Source: RGIG3009 sp045596745 (GTDB taxonomy: Bacteria; Bacillota; Clostridia; Oscillospirales; Acutalibacteraceae). From it: DNA of 29,643 nucleotides. The notes below the pieces were generated by a model. It did no database searches, had not been told where the DNA came from, and saw only the letters and a program-made list of their open reading frames with translations. A program made the position numbers and the translations under genes. This document shows positions 1 to 7,688 of the stretch, piece after piece; within the stretch, counting starts at the first letter, position 1, and the number at the start of each line of letters is the position of its first letter. The stretch covers positions 1 to 29,643 of the forward strand of contig JAZODA010000068.1 of NCBI GenBank assembly GCA_045596745.1, in the 5' to 3' direction.

Positions 1-2109
1 GATAACGTGACGGTGCTGCTCGCGGCAACGCGGATGGGTCAACCCGAAACGCTGGTGTTTGACCGCGCCGCCATTTTTGAAAAATACGGACTGACTCCCG
101 AACAGCTTATCGGTCTGAAAGCGCTGATGGGCGATTCCAGCGATAACATTCCCGGTGTACCCGGTGTGGGCGAAAAAACCGCCTTGGGATTGCTGCAGCA
201 GTTTGGCAGTCTGGATAGTGTGTATGAAAACATCGATTCGCCCGAGATTCGTGACAGTCTGCGTAACAAGCTGACCGAGGGTCGGGAGAGCGCGTATCTC
301 AGCCGTAAGTTGGGAGAAATCTGCCGCACGATGCCGCTGGAAAAGACGGCGCCGTCGGCGTATGCGCTCCGCGAACCGCAAAGTCACGAACTGGCGGTGC
401 TGATGACGCGCTTAGAGCTGTTTAAGCTGATGGACCGTATGGGATTATCGCCTGCGGCGGCAGTGGAAACGGCTGAACCTGTGGCGGCTCTTTGTACGGC
501 GGATGTTGAGGAACTGCTTTCCGCCGATGTGGTAGATGTGTTGCTCGATGGCGACACGGCGTGGTTGTCGGCGGTCGGAAAGGCGGCCTCGGTCGCTGTG
601 GATGATGCGCGGTTTTTGGCACTGCTCGTGAACGAATCGCAGAGCAAGCGCACCGACAATGCCAAAGCGCTGGCAAAACTGGCGCTTGAGCACGGCGCGG
701 AACTGAAAACGGTAACAATGGATACCAGTCTGGCGGCGTATCTGCTCGATCCGCTGGCCAGCGGATACGATACGGTGCGTCTGGCGCAACAGTATGCTGT
801 AGCGGTGCCGGATGGCGAACAACCCGAAGCCCTGCGCGCGCTGACGCCGCTTTCGGATAAGCTGGCGACGGAAATCGCTGCGGCAGAGCAGGAGTTTTTG
901 TTAAATGAAATGGAGATTCCGTTGGCGCTGGTGCTGGCGGATATGGAGCGTGTCGGCTTTGCGGTGGATCGTGAGGGATTGAAGCGGTTCGGTGAAGCGC
1001 TCGGCGAACACATCGATACCCTGTCAGCCGGCATTGCCGAAGCGGTGGGATACAGCTTTAACCTGAATTCTCCCAAGCAGCTTGCCAAAGCGTTGTTTGA
1101 GGATTTGGGTCTGCCTGCCAAAAAGAAAACCAAGTCCGGATATTCCACCAACGCGGAAGTGCTGGAAAGCCTGCGCAATGCGCATCCGGTGGTGGGGATG
1201 ATTCTGGATTACCGCACGCTTGCGAAGTTGAAGTCCACTTACTGCGACGGTCTCGAAAAGGAGATTGCCGAGGACGGACGGATTCACACCAGTTTTAATC
1301 AGACCGAAACGCGCACAGGGCGCATTTCTTCCACTGAGCCGAACCTACAGAACATTCCTGTTAAGCAGGAGCTTGGACGTGAATTGCGTCGCTTCTTCCA
1401 CGCACGCCCCGGCGCTGTGCTGTGCGATGCCGACTATTCGCAGATTGAACTGCGTGTGCTGGCGGCGCTGTCCGGTGACGAGACAATGGTGAACGCGTTT
1501 AACACCGAGCAGGATATTCACCGCATCACGGCGGCACAGGTGTTTAATGTGCCGGAGGATATGGTAACGCCGCTGATGCGCTCCCAGGCCAAAGCGGTAA
1601 ACTTCGGTATTGTGTACGGTATCGGTGCGCACTCGCTGTCGGAGGATATTCACGTCAGCTACGGTGAAGCCAAACGGTACATCGAGCAATATCTTGCCCA
1701 CTATGCGGCGGTTGCCGGATATATGGACGGACTCATTGAAACCGCACGGGACAAGGGATATGCCGAAACGCTGTTCGGTCGTCGCCGTCCGTTGCCGGAG
1801 CTGAAAGTTTCCAATCATATGACTCGCGCGTTCGGTGAACGCGTGGCACGCAATATGCCGATTCAGGGAACGGCGGCGGATATTATCAAGCTTGCGATGA
1901 TTCGTGTGTATCGTCGCTTGCGTAAAGAAGTGCCGGATGCCCGTCTGATTCTGCAGGTGCACGATGAACTGATTGTGGAAGCGGCGGTGGCGGATGCGCC
2001 ACGTGCCGCACAGATTCTGCAGGAGGAAATGGAAGCTGCTGCCTCGCTGTCGGTGAAACTGCGCGCCGATGTTCACACGGGAAACACCTGGTTTGATGCA
2101 AAACAGTAA
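1..2109 (+). CDS. polA: DNA polymerase I (5' end outside window)
   Basis: Family A DNA polymerase for Okazaki fragment processing and repair. The frame is open from base 1; the GTG at 7 is internal, so the true start and most of the 5'-3' nuclease lie upstream. Counting from that GTG, the end of the 5' nuclease with its helix-3-turn-helix (DNIPGVPGVGEKTA) is at about 47-60. A 3'-5' exonuclease-like domain spans about 155-300 and the polymerase domain about 305-700. The polymerase has motif A (DADYSQIELR, from 474), motif B (RSQAKAVNFGIVYG) and motif C (LQVHDELIVEA), so it should be active. In the proofreading domain the DxE motif reads LLDGD and the other metal-binding aspartates cannot be found. 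As in Bacillus Pol I it is probably exonuclease-dead. The downstream gene starts after a short gap with its own promoter. Confidence 0.97.
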   Translation, partial: DNVTVLLAATRMGQPETLVFDRAAIFEKYGLTPEQLIGLKALMGDSSDNIPGVPGVGEKTALGLLQQFGSLDSVYENIDSPEIRDSLRNKLTEGRESAYLSRKLGEICRTMPLEKTAPSAYALREPQSHELAVLMTRLELFKLMDRMGLSPAAAVETAEPVAALCTADVEELLSADVVDVLLDGDTAWLSAVGKAASVAVDDARFLALLVNESQSKRTDNAKALAKLALEHGAELKTVTMDTSLAAYLLDPLASGYDTVRLAQQYAVAVPDGEQPEALRALTPLSDKLATEIAAAEQEFLLNEMEIPLALVLADMERVGFAVDREGLKRFGEALGEHIDTLSAGIAEAVGYSFNLNSPKQLAKALFEDLGLPAKKKTKSGYSTNAEVLESLRNAHPVVGMILDYRTLAKLKSTYCDGLEKEIAEDGRIHTSFNQTETRTGRISSTEPNLQNIPVKQELGRELRRFFHARPGAVLCDADYSQIELRVLAALSGDETMVNAFNTEQDIHRITAAQVFNVPEDMVTPLMRSQAKAVNFGIVYGIGAHSLSEDIHVSYGEAKRYIEQYLAHYAAVAGYMDGLIETARDKGYAETLFGRRRPLPELKVSNHMTRAFGERVARNMPIQGTAADIIKLAMIRVYRRLRKEVPDARLILQVHDELIVEAAVADAPRAAQILQEEMEAAASLSVKLRADVHTGNTWFDAKQ

Positions 2110-2128
2110 GTTTTTTGAAGAAAGCACA

Positions 2129-2157
2129 TTGCACCACGGAGTAAAATGTGGTACACT
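2129..2157 (+). promoter_or_regulatory. Sigma-A promoter for tsaE-tsaB
   Basis: A -35 box TTGCAC (2129-2134) and a -10 box TACACT (2152-2157) are separated by 17 bp. A TGG directly before the -10 makes it an extended -10. It lies just after polA and 30 bp before the tsaE start. No polA terminator was seen, so readthrough from polA is also possible. Confidence 0.6.
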
Positions 2158-2186
2158 GTAAAAAACAGTCGAAAGGAGAATGTCGG

Positions 2187-2609
2187 ATGACCCGTATACT
2201 GACCCACAGCGTTGCGGAAACGGAAGCCCTCGGCAACCGTGTGGCGGCGCAGTGTACCGGTGGTACGGTGGTGGCATTCTTCGGAGGCTTGGGTATGGGG
2301 AAGACCGCTTTTGTGCGGGGGATGGCACAGGTGCTGTCGCCGCAGGCGGAGGTTTCCAGCCCGACTTTTGCACTGGTGAATGACTATGGCGGAACGCCGC
2401 CGCTCGTGCATTTTGATATGTACCGTGTTACCGGATGGGAGGATCTTGATACCACCGGTTACTTTGACTATCTGGATGCCGGCGCGATTCTTGCCGTGGA
2501 ATGGAGCGAAAATATCGAAGCCGCATTGCCGGAGGATGCCGTTCGTATTACGTTTGAGCGGCTGTCCGAAACCGACCGTGCCATCACGGTGGAGGGGGTG
2601 TCGCTGTGA
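2187..2609 (+). CDS. tsaE: tRNA t6A biosynthesis ATPase TsaE
   Basis: A 140-residue P-loop ATPase that works with TsaB and TsaD to put threonylcarbamoyl on A37 of ANN-decoding tRNAs. Visible motifs are the Walker A region GGLGMGKTAFVRG, then SSPTFALVNDY, the HFDMYR motif and VEWSENI, all in the usual family order and at normal length. The frame is open back to a GTG at 2148, but that codon lies inside the promoter -10 region. The ATG at 2187 has an AAAGGAG site at 2172-2178 and matches family length, so it was chosen. The stop overlaps the tsaB GTG start (GTGA), which suggests translational coupling. Confidence 0.95.
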   Translation: MTRILTHSVAETEALGNRVAAQCTGGTVVAFFGGLGMGKTAFVRGMAQVLSPQAEVSSPTFALVNDYGGTPPLVHFDMYRVTGWEDLDTTGYFDYLDAGAILAVEWSENIEAALPEDAVRITFERLSETDRAITVEGVSL

Positions 2610-3340
2610 AGCTGCTGGTACAACCGTATACAATCCTTGCCGTGGAATCCTCGGCGGGTCCTGCTTCCTGCGCTGTCCTGCGCGTGGAGGAAAATCGGCA
2701 GACACTGCTCTGTTCCGCTTCGGTGAACACCAAGCTGACGCACAGCCAGACGCTGATGCCGATGATTGAAGATATGCTGCGCAATGCCGGATTGTCGCTG
2801 GATGCGATTGATGTGCTGGCGGTAGCGGTTGGCCCCGGCTCTTTTACCGGTGTGCGTATCGGCGTTGCCGCGGTCAAGGGGTTGGCGTTTCCGAAGGATT
2901 TGCCGTGCGTGGCCGTTTCGACACTGGAGGGTATGGCGGCTCGCTTTGCCGATATGCCGTTTGACTGTGATGTTCTGACGGCGATGGATGCTCGCTGCCG
3001 TCAGGTGTATACCGCGCTGTTTTCCGTAAAGGACGGCGTTTTGTCCCGCGAAACGCCGGACGAAGCGTTGTCGCTTGAGGAGGTGTCCTCTCGACTTGAA
3101 AATCACACCCGCCCGATAATGGTGGTGGGGGACGGCGCCGCGTTGTGTGCCGCCGAAATGCCGAAGGTGCGACTGGCACCTGCCGGTATGCGCGATCAGA
3201 GCGCGGTGGGTATTGCCCGCGCGGCGGTGGCGCATATTGCCGACGGAGATGTGATGTCGGGCGATGTGCTGTTGCCGGTATATCTTCGCCTGCCGCAGGC
3301 GGAGCGCGAACTGCGCCGCCGTCAGGCAGACGCAACTTAA
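2606..3340 (+). CDS. tsaB: tRNA t6A biosynthesis protein TsaB
   Basis: A 244-residue ASKHA-fold protein, the inactive TsaD paralogue that scaffolds the TsaBDE complex. Typical blocks are ILAVESSAG near the N-terminus, KLTHSQTLMPMIEDML, and AVAVGPGSFTGVRIG, the family's most conserved stretch. The GTG start at 2606 overlaps the tsaE stop and follows a purine-rich GGAGGGGGTG at 2591-2600. The frequent third partner rimI and also tsaD are absent here; upp follows instead. Confidence 0.94.
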   Translation: MKLLVQPYTILAVESSAGPASCAVLRVEENRQTLLCSASVNTKLTHSQTLMPMIEDMLRNAGLSLDAIDVLAVAVGPGSFTGVRIGVAAVKGLAFPKDLPCVAVSTLEGMAARFADMPFDCDVLTAMDARCRQVYTALFSVKDGVLSRETPDEALSLEEVSSRLENHTRPIMVVGDGAALCAAEMPKVRLAPAGMRDQSAVGIARAAVAHIADGDVMSGDVLLPVYLRLPQAERELRRRQADAT

Positions 3341-3394
3341 ATTTGGAAGCAATCCGCGTTACAGCGGTAGGAAAAATAGTGGAGGTTGATAGTT

Positions 3395-4024
3395 ATGTCC
3401 AAGCCGTTTATTGCCGATCATCCGTTGATTCAGCACAAGCTCTCTATCCTGCGTGACAAAGCGACCCCTTCCAAGCAGTTCCGTGAGCTGATTCGTGAAA
3501 TCACTCAGCTGATGGTGTACGAAGCTACCCGCGACCTGCCGTTGTGCGACGTGGAAGTCGAAACGCCCATGACCAAGATGACCGGCAAGATGATTGCTGG
3601 CAGAAAGCTGGCGTTTGTGCCGATTCTACGTGCTGGCCTCGGTATGGTGGACGGTGCGGTGGAGCTGGTTCCTGCGGCGCGTGTGGGTCATATCGGCCTG
3701 TACCGTGACGAGGAGACGCTCAAGCCTGTGGAATACTACTGCAAACTTCCGGGCGATATCCAGGAGCGTGAAGTTATCGTTCTGGATCCGATGCTGGCAA
3801 CCGGTGGTTCGGCGGTGGATGCTATTGCTCAGATTAAGCAGCGCGGCCCGAAGAACATTAAGTTTATGTGCATCATCGCGGCTCCCGAAGGCCTTAAGGT
3901 GCTGACGGAAGCGCATCCCGATGTGCAGGTGTACTGTGCCGCTCTGGACGAGCGTCTTAACGATAAGGGATACATTCTCCCGGGTCTCGGCGATGCCGGC
4001 GACCGCATCTTCGGTACGAAATAA
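3395..4024 (+). CDS. upp: Uracil phosphoribosyltransferase
   Basis: A 209-residue cytosolic pyrimidine-salvage enzyme that makes UMP from uracil and PRPP. The PRPP-binding loop LDPMLATGGSAVDAI and the C-terminal uracil-contact region GLGDAGDRIFGTK are both present, and the length is normal. The frame extends to a TTG at 3386, but the ATG at 3395 sits 9 nt after GGAGG (3381-3385) and gives the canonical N-terminus (MSKPFIADHPLIQHKL). There is no clear separate promoter in the 54-bp gap after tsaB, so it is probably cotranscribed, ending at the hairpin just downstream. Confidence 0.97.
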   Translation: MSKPFIADHPLIQHKLSILRDKATPSKQFRELIREITQLMVYEATRDLPLCDVEVETPMTKMTGKMIAGRKLAFVPILRAGLGMVDGAVELVPAARVGHIGLYRDEETLKPVEYYCKLPGDIQEREVIVLDPMLATGGSAVDAIAQIKQRGPKNIKFMCIIAAPEGLKVLTEAHPDVQVYCAALDERLNDKGYILPGLGDAGDRIFGTK

Positions 4025-4037
4025 ACAAAGAAGAAAC

Positions 4038-4072
4038 ATCGCCCTCCTGCCTCGTGCAGGGGGGCGATTTCG
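4038..4072 (+). terminator. Rho-independent terminator after upp
   Basis: A 13-bp stem pairs ATCGCCCTCCTGC (4038-4050) with GCAGGGGGGCGAT (4056-4068), with one G-T pair and a 5-nt loop. It is followed by a broken T-rich stretch. It directly precedes the rpe promoter. Confidence 0.8.
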
Positions 4073-4080
4073 TTGTTGAT

Positions 4081-4109
4081 TTGACTTTTTTGCAAAAATG
4101 CGCTATACT
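4081..4109 (+). promoter_or_regulatory. Sigma-A promoter for rpe
   Basis: TTGACT (4081-4086) and TATACT (4104-4109) are 17 bp apart. Transcription would begin near 4116, so an in-frame ATG at 4118 would be almost leaderless. This supports the downstream ATG at 4148 as the rpe start. Confidence 0.75.
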
Positions 4110-4147
4110 GCTTCTGTATGTATTTTCAAAAGAAAGAGGGAGCGGTT

Positions 4148-4792
4148 ATGCAGGTTTCACCATCAATTTTGACTTGTGATTTTACGCATCTCGCCGACGA
4201 GATGGCGTTTGTGGAGGCGTCGGGTGCCGATATGGTTCACCTGGACGTGATGGACGGTGTGTTTGTGCCCAATCTGAGCTTTGGCCCGCCGGTTATCGAA
4301 CGTATGCGTCCGCTCACTTCGATGTTTTTCGACGTGCATCTGATGATGGAATATCCCGATCGCTTGATTGAGGCGTTTGCGAAAGCGGGCGCCGATCTGA
4401 TCAACTTTCATATTGAAAGTGCCGCTCCCGTTGAGGAGACGCTGGACAAGATTCACGCGCTCGGCAAGCAGGCAGCGCTGACGATTAAGCCGAAAACGCC
4501 TGCCGAAGCGGTGTTCCCGTATCTCGATAAAGTTGAGATGGTGCTGGTGATGACGGTGGAGCCCGGCTTTGGCGGCCAGAAGTTTATGGCGGATATGATG
4601 CCGAAGGTGCGTGCTCTGCGTGAGGAAATCGACCGTCGCGGTCTTTCGGTAAAAATTCAGGTAGACGGCGGCGTTTCCGCCGCTACCGCTCCCGAAACGG
4701 CGGCAGCCGGTGCGGATATCGCTGTGATGGGCAGTGCGCTGTTCAATGCGGCCGATCCGGCGGCACTGGTCAAGGAGATTCACGCCCTGTAA
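4148..4792 (+). CDS. rpe: Ribulose-phosphate 3-epimerase
   Basis: A 214-residue TIM-barrel enzyme that interconverts ribulose-5-phosphate and xylulose-5-phosphate in the pentose phosphate pathway. The N-terminus VSPSILTCDF, the metal-ligand region MVHLDVMDGVFVPN, the FDVHLMM block, the MTVEPGFGGQKF loop and the phosphate-binding QVDGGVS are all present. The ATG at 4148 is preceded by AAAGAGGGAG. The last 23 bp overlap the 3' end of the convergent mecA gene. No hairpin terminator is visible in the overlap. Confidence 0.97.
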   Translation: MQVSPSILTCDFTHLADEMAFVEASGADMVHLDVMDGVFVPNLSFGPPVIERMRPLTSMFFDVHLMMEYPDRLIEAFAKAGADLINFHIESAAPVEETLDKIHALGKQAALTIKPKTPAEAVFPYLDKVEMVLVMTVEPGFGGQKFMADMMPKVRALREEIDRRGLSVKIQVDGGVSAATAPETAAAGADIAVMGSALFNAADPAALVKEIHAL

Positions 4793-5327
4793 GCAGTCGC
4801 TGCAAGGCATTCCCGATGACGAGAGGACTGCCGTGTTCTTCGGTGTAGGCGGCGGTTGTGCTGCCTTTACCAATCAGTTCGGCAAATTCTCCGACCAAGC
4901 GGCGCAGTGGCGTCGATGGTAACGTGTCGGGGTATAAAATCAACCGATAGCCTGTGTGCCATTCGAATAGGGAGGCACACGGCAAACGGTGTTTTGGCAG
5001 TAAACTCAGCCTGCCACCCAACTGCAGCAAATCGTCTGCGGTGCGGATGGCATATACGGCGGGTTGCGCGGCGCGGGTTTGGCAGCGCGGGTGCCCGGGG
5101 GTCAGCAACAGAAGACAACCGTCTTCCAACGGCAACGCCTCCACGGTCATACCGGTGGAAAGGGGTAACGCCAACCGTTCCTGTGCCAAATGAATGAGCT
5201 TCAGCACGGCGTGTCGCGTGGCGGTGTCGCGAACGCTCATCCGATCAAAGTCCAATCCCCACGAGAGCATATCGGCGTGGGTCATCCATATTTTCAGGCA
5301 GCCGCTGTCGAGCGGTTCCATTTTCAT
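4770..5327 (-). CDS. mecA: MecA-like ClpC adaptor protein
   Basis: A 185-residue protein with the MecA layout. The N-terminal substrate-binding part begins MKMEPLDSGCLKIWMTHADM. A beta-rich C-terminal domain (about 85-180) corresponds to the ClpC-binding part, including LLQLGGRLSLLPKHRLPCAS and GYRLILYP. In the family, MecA delivers substrates such as ComK to ClpC and promotes ClpC assembly. It is shorter than B. subtilis MecA (about 218) and lacks a long acidic linker. The start at 5327 follows GGAGGG. Similarity is recognised by pattern, not alignment, so 'MecA-family adaptor' is safer than a specific target claim. Confidence 0.78.
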   Translation of the reverse strand: MKMEPLDSGCLKIWMTHADMLSWGLDFDRMSVRDTATRHAVLKLIHLAQERLALPLSTGMTVEALPLEDGCLLLLTPGHPRCQTRAAQPAVYAIRTADDLLQLGGRLSLLPKHRLPCASLFEWHTGYRLILYPDTLPSTPLRRLVGEFAELIGKGSTTAAYTEEHGSPLVIGNALQRLLTGRESP

Positions 5328-5341
5328 TGCGAATCCCTCCC

Positions 5342-5369
5342 TTGTGGGTGCTTACTACCATCATATTAT
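5342..5369 (+). promoter_or_regulatory. Possible promoter for the rnf-like operon
   Basis: TTGTGG (5342-5347) and TATTAT (5364-5369) are 16 bp apart in the mecA/rnfC divergent gap. The boxes are weaker than others in the window and share DNA with the mecA promoter, so the two genes could interfere with each other's transcription. Confidence 0.35.
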
Positions 5370-5388
5370 GGGTACAGGCTCTTGGCAA
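5360..5388 (-). promoter_or_regulatory. Promoter for mecA
   Basis: Read on the minus strand, TTGCCA (5383-5388) and TATGAT (5360-5365) are 17 bp apart. The start point would be about 26 nt before the mecA ATG. It overlaps the possible plus-strand promoter of the rnf-like operon. Confidence 0.55.
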
Positions 5389-5419
5389 GGAACAATTTTT
5401 GGGAAAGGAGGCAACCCCT

Positions 5420-6712
5420 GTGCGTATCGGTAAAGGTGTTAAATTGGAATTTCGGAAATCTCCCGCGATTGATCGTCCCACCGCAGAGTGGACGGACATT
5501 GCGCAGGTGGTTCTTCCGTATACGTATTTTCCCGAGGCGCAGGTGCGCCCTTCGGTTTTCCTGTACGATACCGTGCGTCGCGGCACACCGTTGTCGGTTT
5601 CGGAGGACGATCCGCAGTCGGTGGTGTGTTCCAGCGTTACGGGTGCTATCAGCGGTGTGCGTGAAGTGAACCATCCGCTGTACGGCACGCTCAACTGTGC
5701 GGTCATTGACCGTATGGCGGTGGAGTCCGGTCCGGAGCTGCCGATGCCCAATGTGCGGGAAATCACTCGTGAGGACATTCTCGAAGCGGCGGAAACGGCG
5801 CATATTATCGATGAACTGGACGGCGTTCCGCTGGTACTCAAGTTGCGCGAATGGTGCGACAACGGTTGCGATTATCTGGTGGCGGACGGCGTGCAGATTC
5901 AGCCGTACGAATCCAGTGCGTGGGCGGTGCTGCGCGATTATGCGGAGCAGGTCGCGGAGGGCTTGTCTCTGGCGGCACGTGCCGCTGGTACTTCGCGGTA
6001 TCACATTGCGATGTGTCTGTCGGGTCAGCGTCGTCGGTCGCTTGCTATGCGTGTCGGCCGCCGTCGCTTGTATCAGACCGATTCGTATTATCCCACGGAA
6101 GAGCCGATTCGTCGGTCGATTCATCCGCACGCGCGCTCGGTAACGCCGGATGCGGTGGTTCGCCGTATCGGCGTGCAGGCGTGTCTGGCGCTGTACCGTG
6201 CGATATATTTCCATCAAACGCACGATCGTTGCACGCTGACGGTAGCAGGCGATGCCGTGCAGCAGCCGCAGAATGTCACTGTGCCGTTCGGTACAACGGT
6301 ACAGGAGGTTCTTGCCCGCTGCGGTCTTACCGAAGATCCCGCTTACCTCATTCTGGGTGAGATTATGACGGGTACCACTGCCGCTACGCAGGATATCCCG
6401 ATTTTGCCGGGTATGACGTGTGTGCTGGCGTTCACGGCGGCGGCACTTCCCACGGTTACGCCGCGAACCTGTATCGGTTGCGGACGGTGTGCGCAGGTTT
6501 GCCATGCCGATTTGCTTCCGTTTGAAATTGTGCGTCGCTTTAATAATATGCACTACGAGCGGTTGAGCTCGCTGGAAGCCGATTTGTGCGATGGCTGCGG
6601 CGCGTGTTCGTATGTGTGTCCCTGCGGCATTGATCTTACCACGGCGGTACTGGAAGCGCGTGGCGCGGACAGTGCGATTCTGTTGGAACTGGAGGAGGAT
6701 ACCGATGCTTAG
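5420..6712 (+). CDS. RnfC-like ferredoxin protein, degenerate flavin/NADH site
   Basis: A 430-residue protein with the RnfC plan: an N-terminal beta domain, a central Rossmann-type region, an SLBB-like segment (about 265-325) and two C-terminal 4Fe-4S motifs. The clusters are C351-C354-C357-C361 and C390-C393-C396-C400, with an extra C402. In canonical RnfC this subunit docks NADH through FMN at a glycine-rich GxGGxxFP loop. At the equivalent place (124-141) the sequence is ETAHIIDELDGVPLVLKL, with no glycine-rich loop. The usual NGAECEPY motif has become DGVQIQPY (156-163), and the GGPMMG block reads GEIMTG. Electron transfer through the iron-sulfur clusters remains plausible, but NADH oxidation on FMN does not. 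The GTG start at 5420 follows AAAGGAGG (5404-5411). The end overlaps rnfD by 8 bp. Confidence 0.82.
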   Translation: MRIGKGVKLEFRKSPAIDRPTAEWTDIAQVVLPYTYFPEAQVRPSVFLYDTVRRGTPLSVSEDDPQSVVCSSVTGAISGVREVNHPLYGTLNCAVIDRMAVESGPELPMPNVREITREDILEAAETAHIIDELDGVPLVLKLREWCDNGCDYLVADGVQIQPYESSAWAVLRDYAEQVAEGLSLAARAAGTSRYHIAMCLSGQRRRSLAMRVGRRRLYQTDSYYPTEEPIRRSIHPHARSVTPDAVVRRIGVQACLALYRAIYFHQTHDRCTLTVAGDAVQQPQNVTVPFGTTVQEVLARCGLTEDPAYLILGEIMTGTTAATQDIPILPGMTCVLAFTAAALPTVTPRTCIGCGRCAQVCHADLLPFEIVRRFNNMHYERLSSLEADLCDGCGACSYVCPCGIDLTTAVLEARGADSAILLELEEDTDA

Positions 6713-7688
6713 AGCTTCTGTTGCTCCTCATATTCGCCTGGCACAGCGCCCCTTTTATCAGGCAGGCGGTGTGCTGCTGGCACTGGTGCCGCTGGTCGGA
6801 TTTTCCTGTATGTATTATGGTATCCGTCCGCTGATTTTGGTGCTGTGCGGTATGTTTTCGGCCATGCTGGTTGAGCTGCTTTGCTGTTCGGTGGCGCGGC
6901 GTCGCCCGACACTTTCGGACGGTACGGCGGCGGTTACCGGTGCACTGATTGGCGCGATGATGTCGCCGCTGACTCCGCTTTGGGTGCCGGCTATCGGTGC
7001 TGCATTTGCCATTGGTGTTGCTAAAATGCCGTTTGGCGGCGCGGGACGGAATATTTTCAATCCCGCGGCGGCCGGTATGGCGTTTTGCGCCATTTGCTTT
7101 GCCACGCGCATTTTCACCTATCCCGATCCTGCGCAAAGTGCGGCACTGCCGCTTTGGGATACCTCGTCGGTGATTACCGCGGTTTCTCCCACACAGCAAC
7201 TGGCCGGTGGCGGTAGCCCGAACCTCAGTTTTGTGACGCTGCTCAGCGGCGATTTTCCCGGCCCGATTGGCTCGGCAGGTATTTTGATTCTGGTGGCGGC
7301 GGCACTGTTTTTGGTTGTGCGCCGTTCGTCGTCGGCATATATCCTGCTGTCGTATCTTGCCACGTGTATGCTGATTGCTGTGCTGTTTCCGCGTGCGGAA
7401 GTGAGCGCAGGAATGAGCGTGCAGCTTGAGATGTGCACCGGTTTGCTGCTGTTTTGCGGTGTGTTTCTGCTTAGCGACCCGGTCACCGCACCTCGGTTCT
7501 GGCTGGCGCGTATTGTCTACGGCGTAATGGCCGGTATCTTGGTGATGGTGCTGCGGTACTACGGTCGTTTTGAAAGCTGTGAATTCTTTGCGGTGCTGCT
7601 GGTTAACTCGTTCTCGGCGTTGCTGGACCGCACCTGCTGGTCGCTGTTGCGGCGATTCCGTCAATGGAAGAAGGGGGCGCGTGTATGA
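6705..7688 (+). CDS. RnfD/NqrB-like membrane subunit, altered flavinylation site
   Basis: A 327-residue polytopic membrane protein of the RnfD/NqrB family. Family signatures include TAAVTGALIGAMMSPLTP, MPFGGAGRNIFNPAAAG and the late FLLSDPVTAPRF. Canonical RnfD carries covalent FMN on the threonine of an SGAT-like motif; here the site reads TAVSPTQQLAG, with S161-P162-T163. The GA is gone and the flavin attachment is doubtful, although T163 could still be used. The ATG at 6705 lies inside the end of rnfC and follows GGAGGAGG (6691-6698). The stop overlaps the next ATG as ATGA. In Rnf operons rnfG normally follows; here rnfE follows directly. Confidence 0.88.
   Translation: MLRASVAPHIRLAQRPFYQAGGVLLALVPLVGFSCMYYGIRPLILVLCGMFSAMLVELLCCSVARRRPTLSDGTAAVTGALIGAMMSPLTPLWVPAIGAAFAIGVAKMPFGGAGRNIFNPAAAGMAFCAICFATRIFTYPDPAQSAALPLWDTSSVITAVSPTQQLAGGGSPNLSFVTLLSGDFPGPIGSAGILILVAAALFLVVRRSSSAYILLSYLATCMLIAVLFPRAEVSAGMSVQLEMCTGLLLFCGVFLLSDPVTAPRFWLARIVYGVMAGILVMVLRYYGRFESCEFFAVLLVNSFSALLDRTCWSLLRRFRQWKKGARV

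Noticed and set aside
2133..2152. Inverted repeat ACCAC / GTGGT between the -35 and -10 of the tsaE promoter as an operator.
   Set aside because: Five bases per arm is too short to be convincing, and the -10 box itself forms part of one arm.
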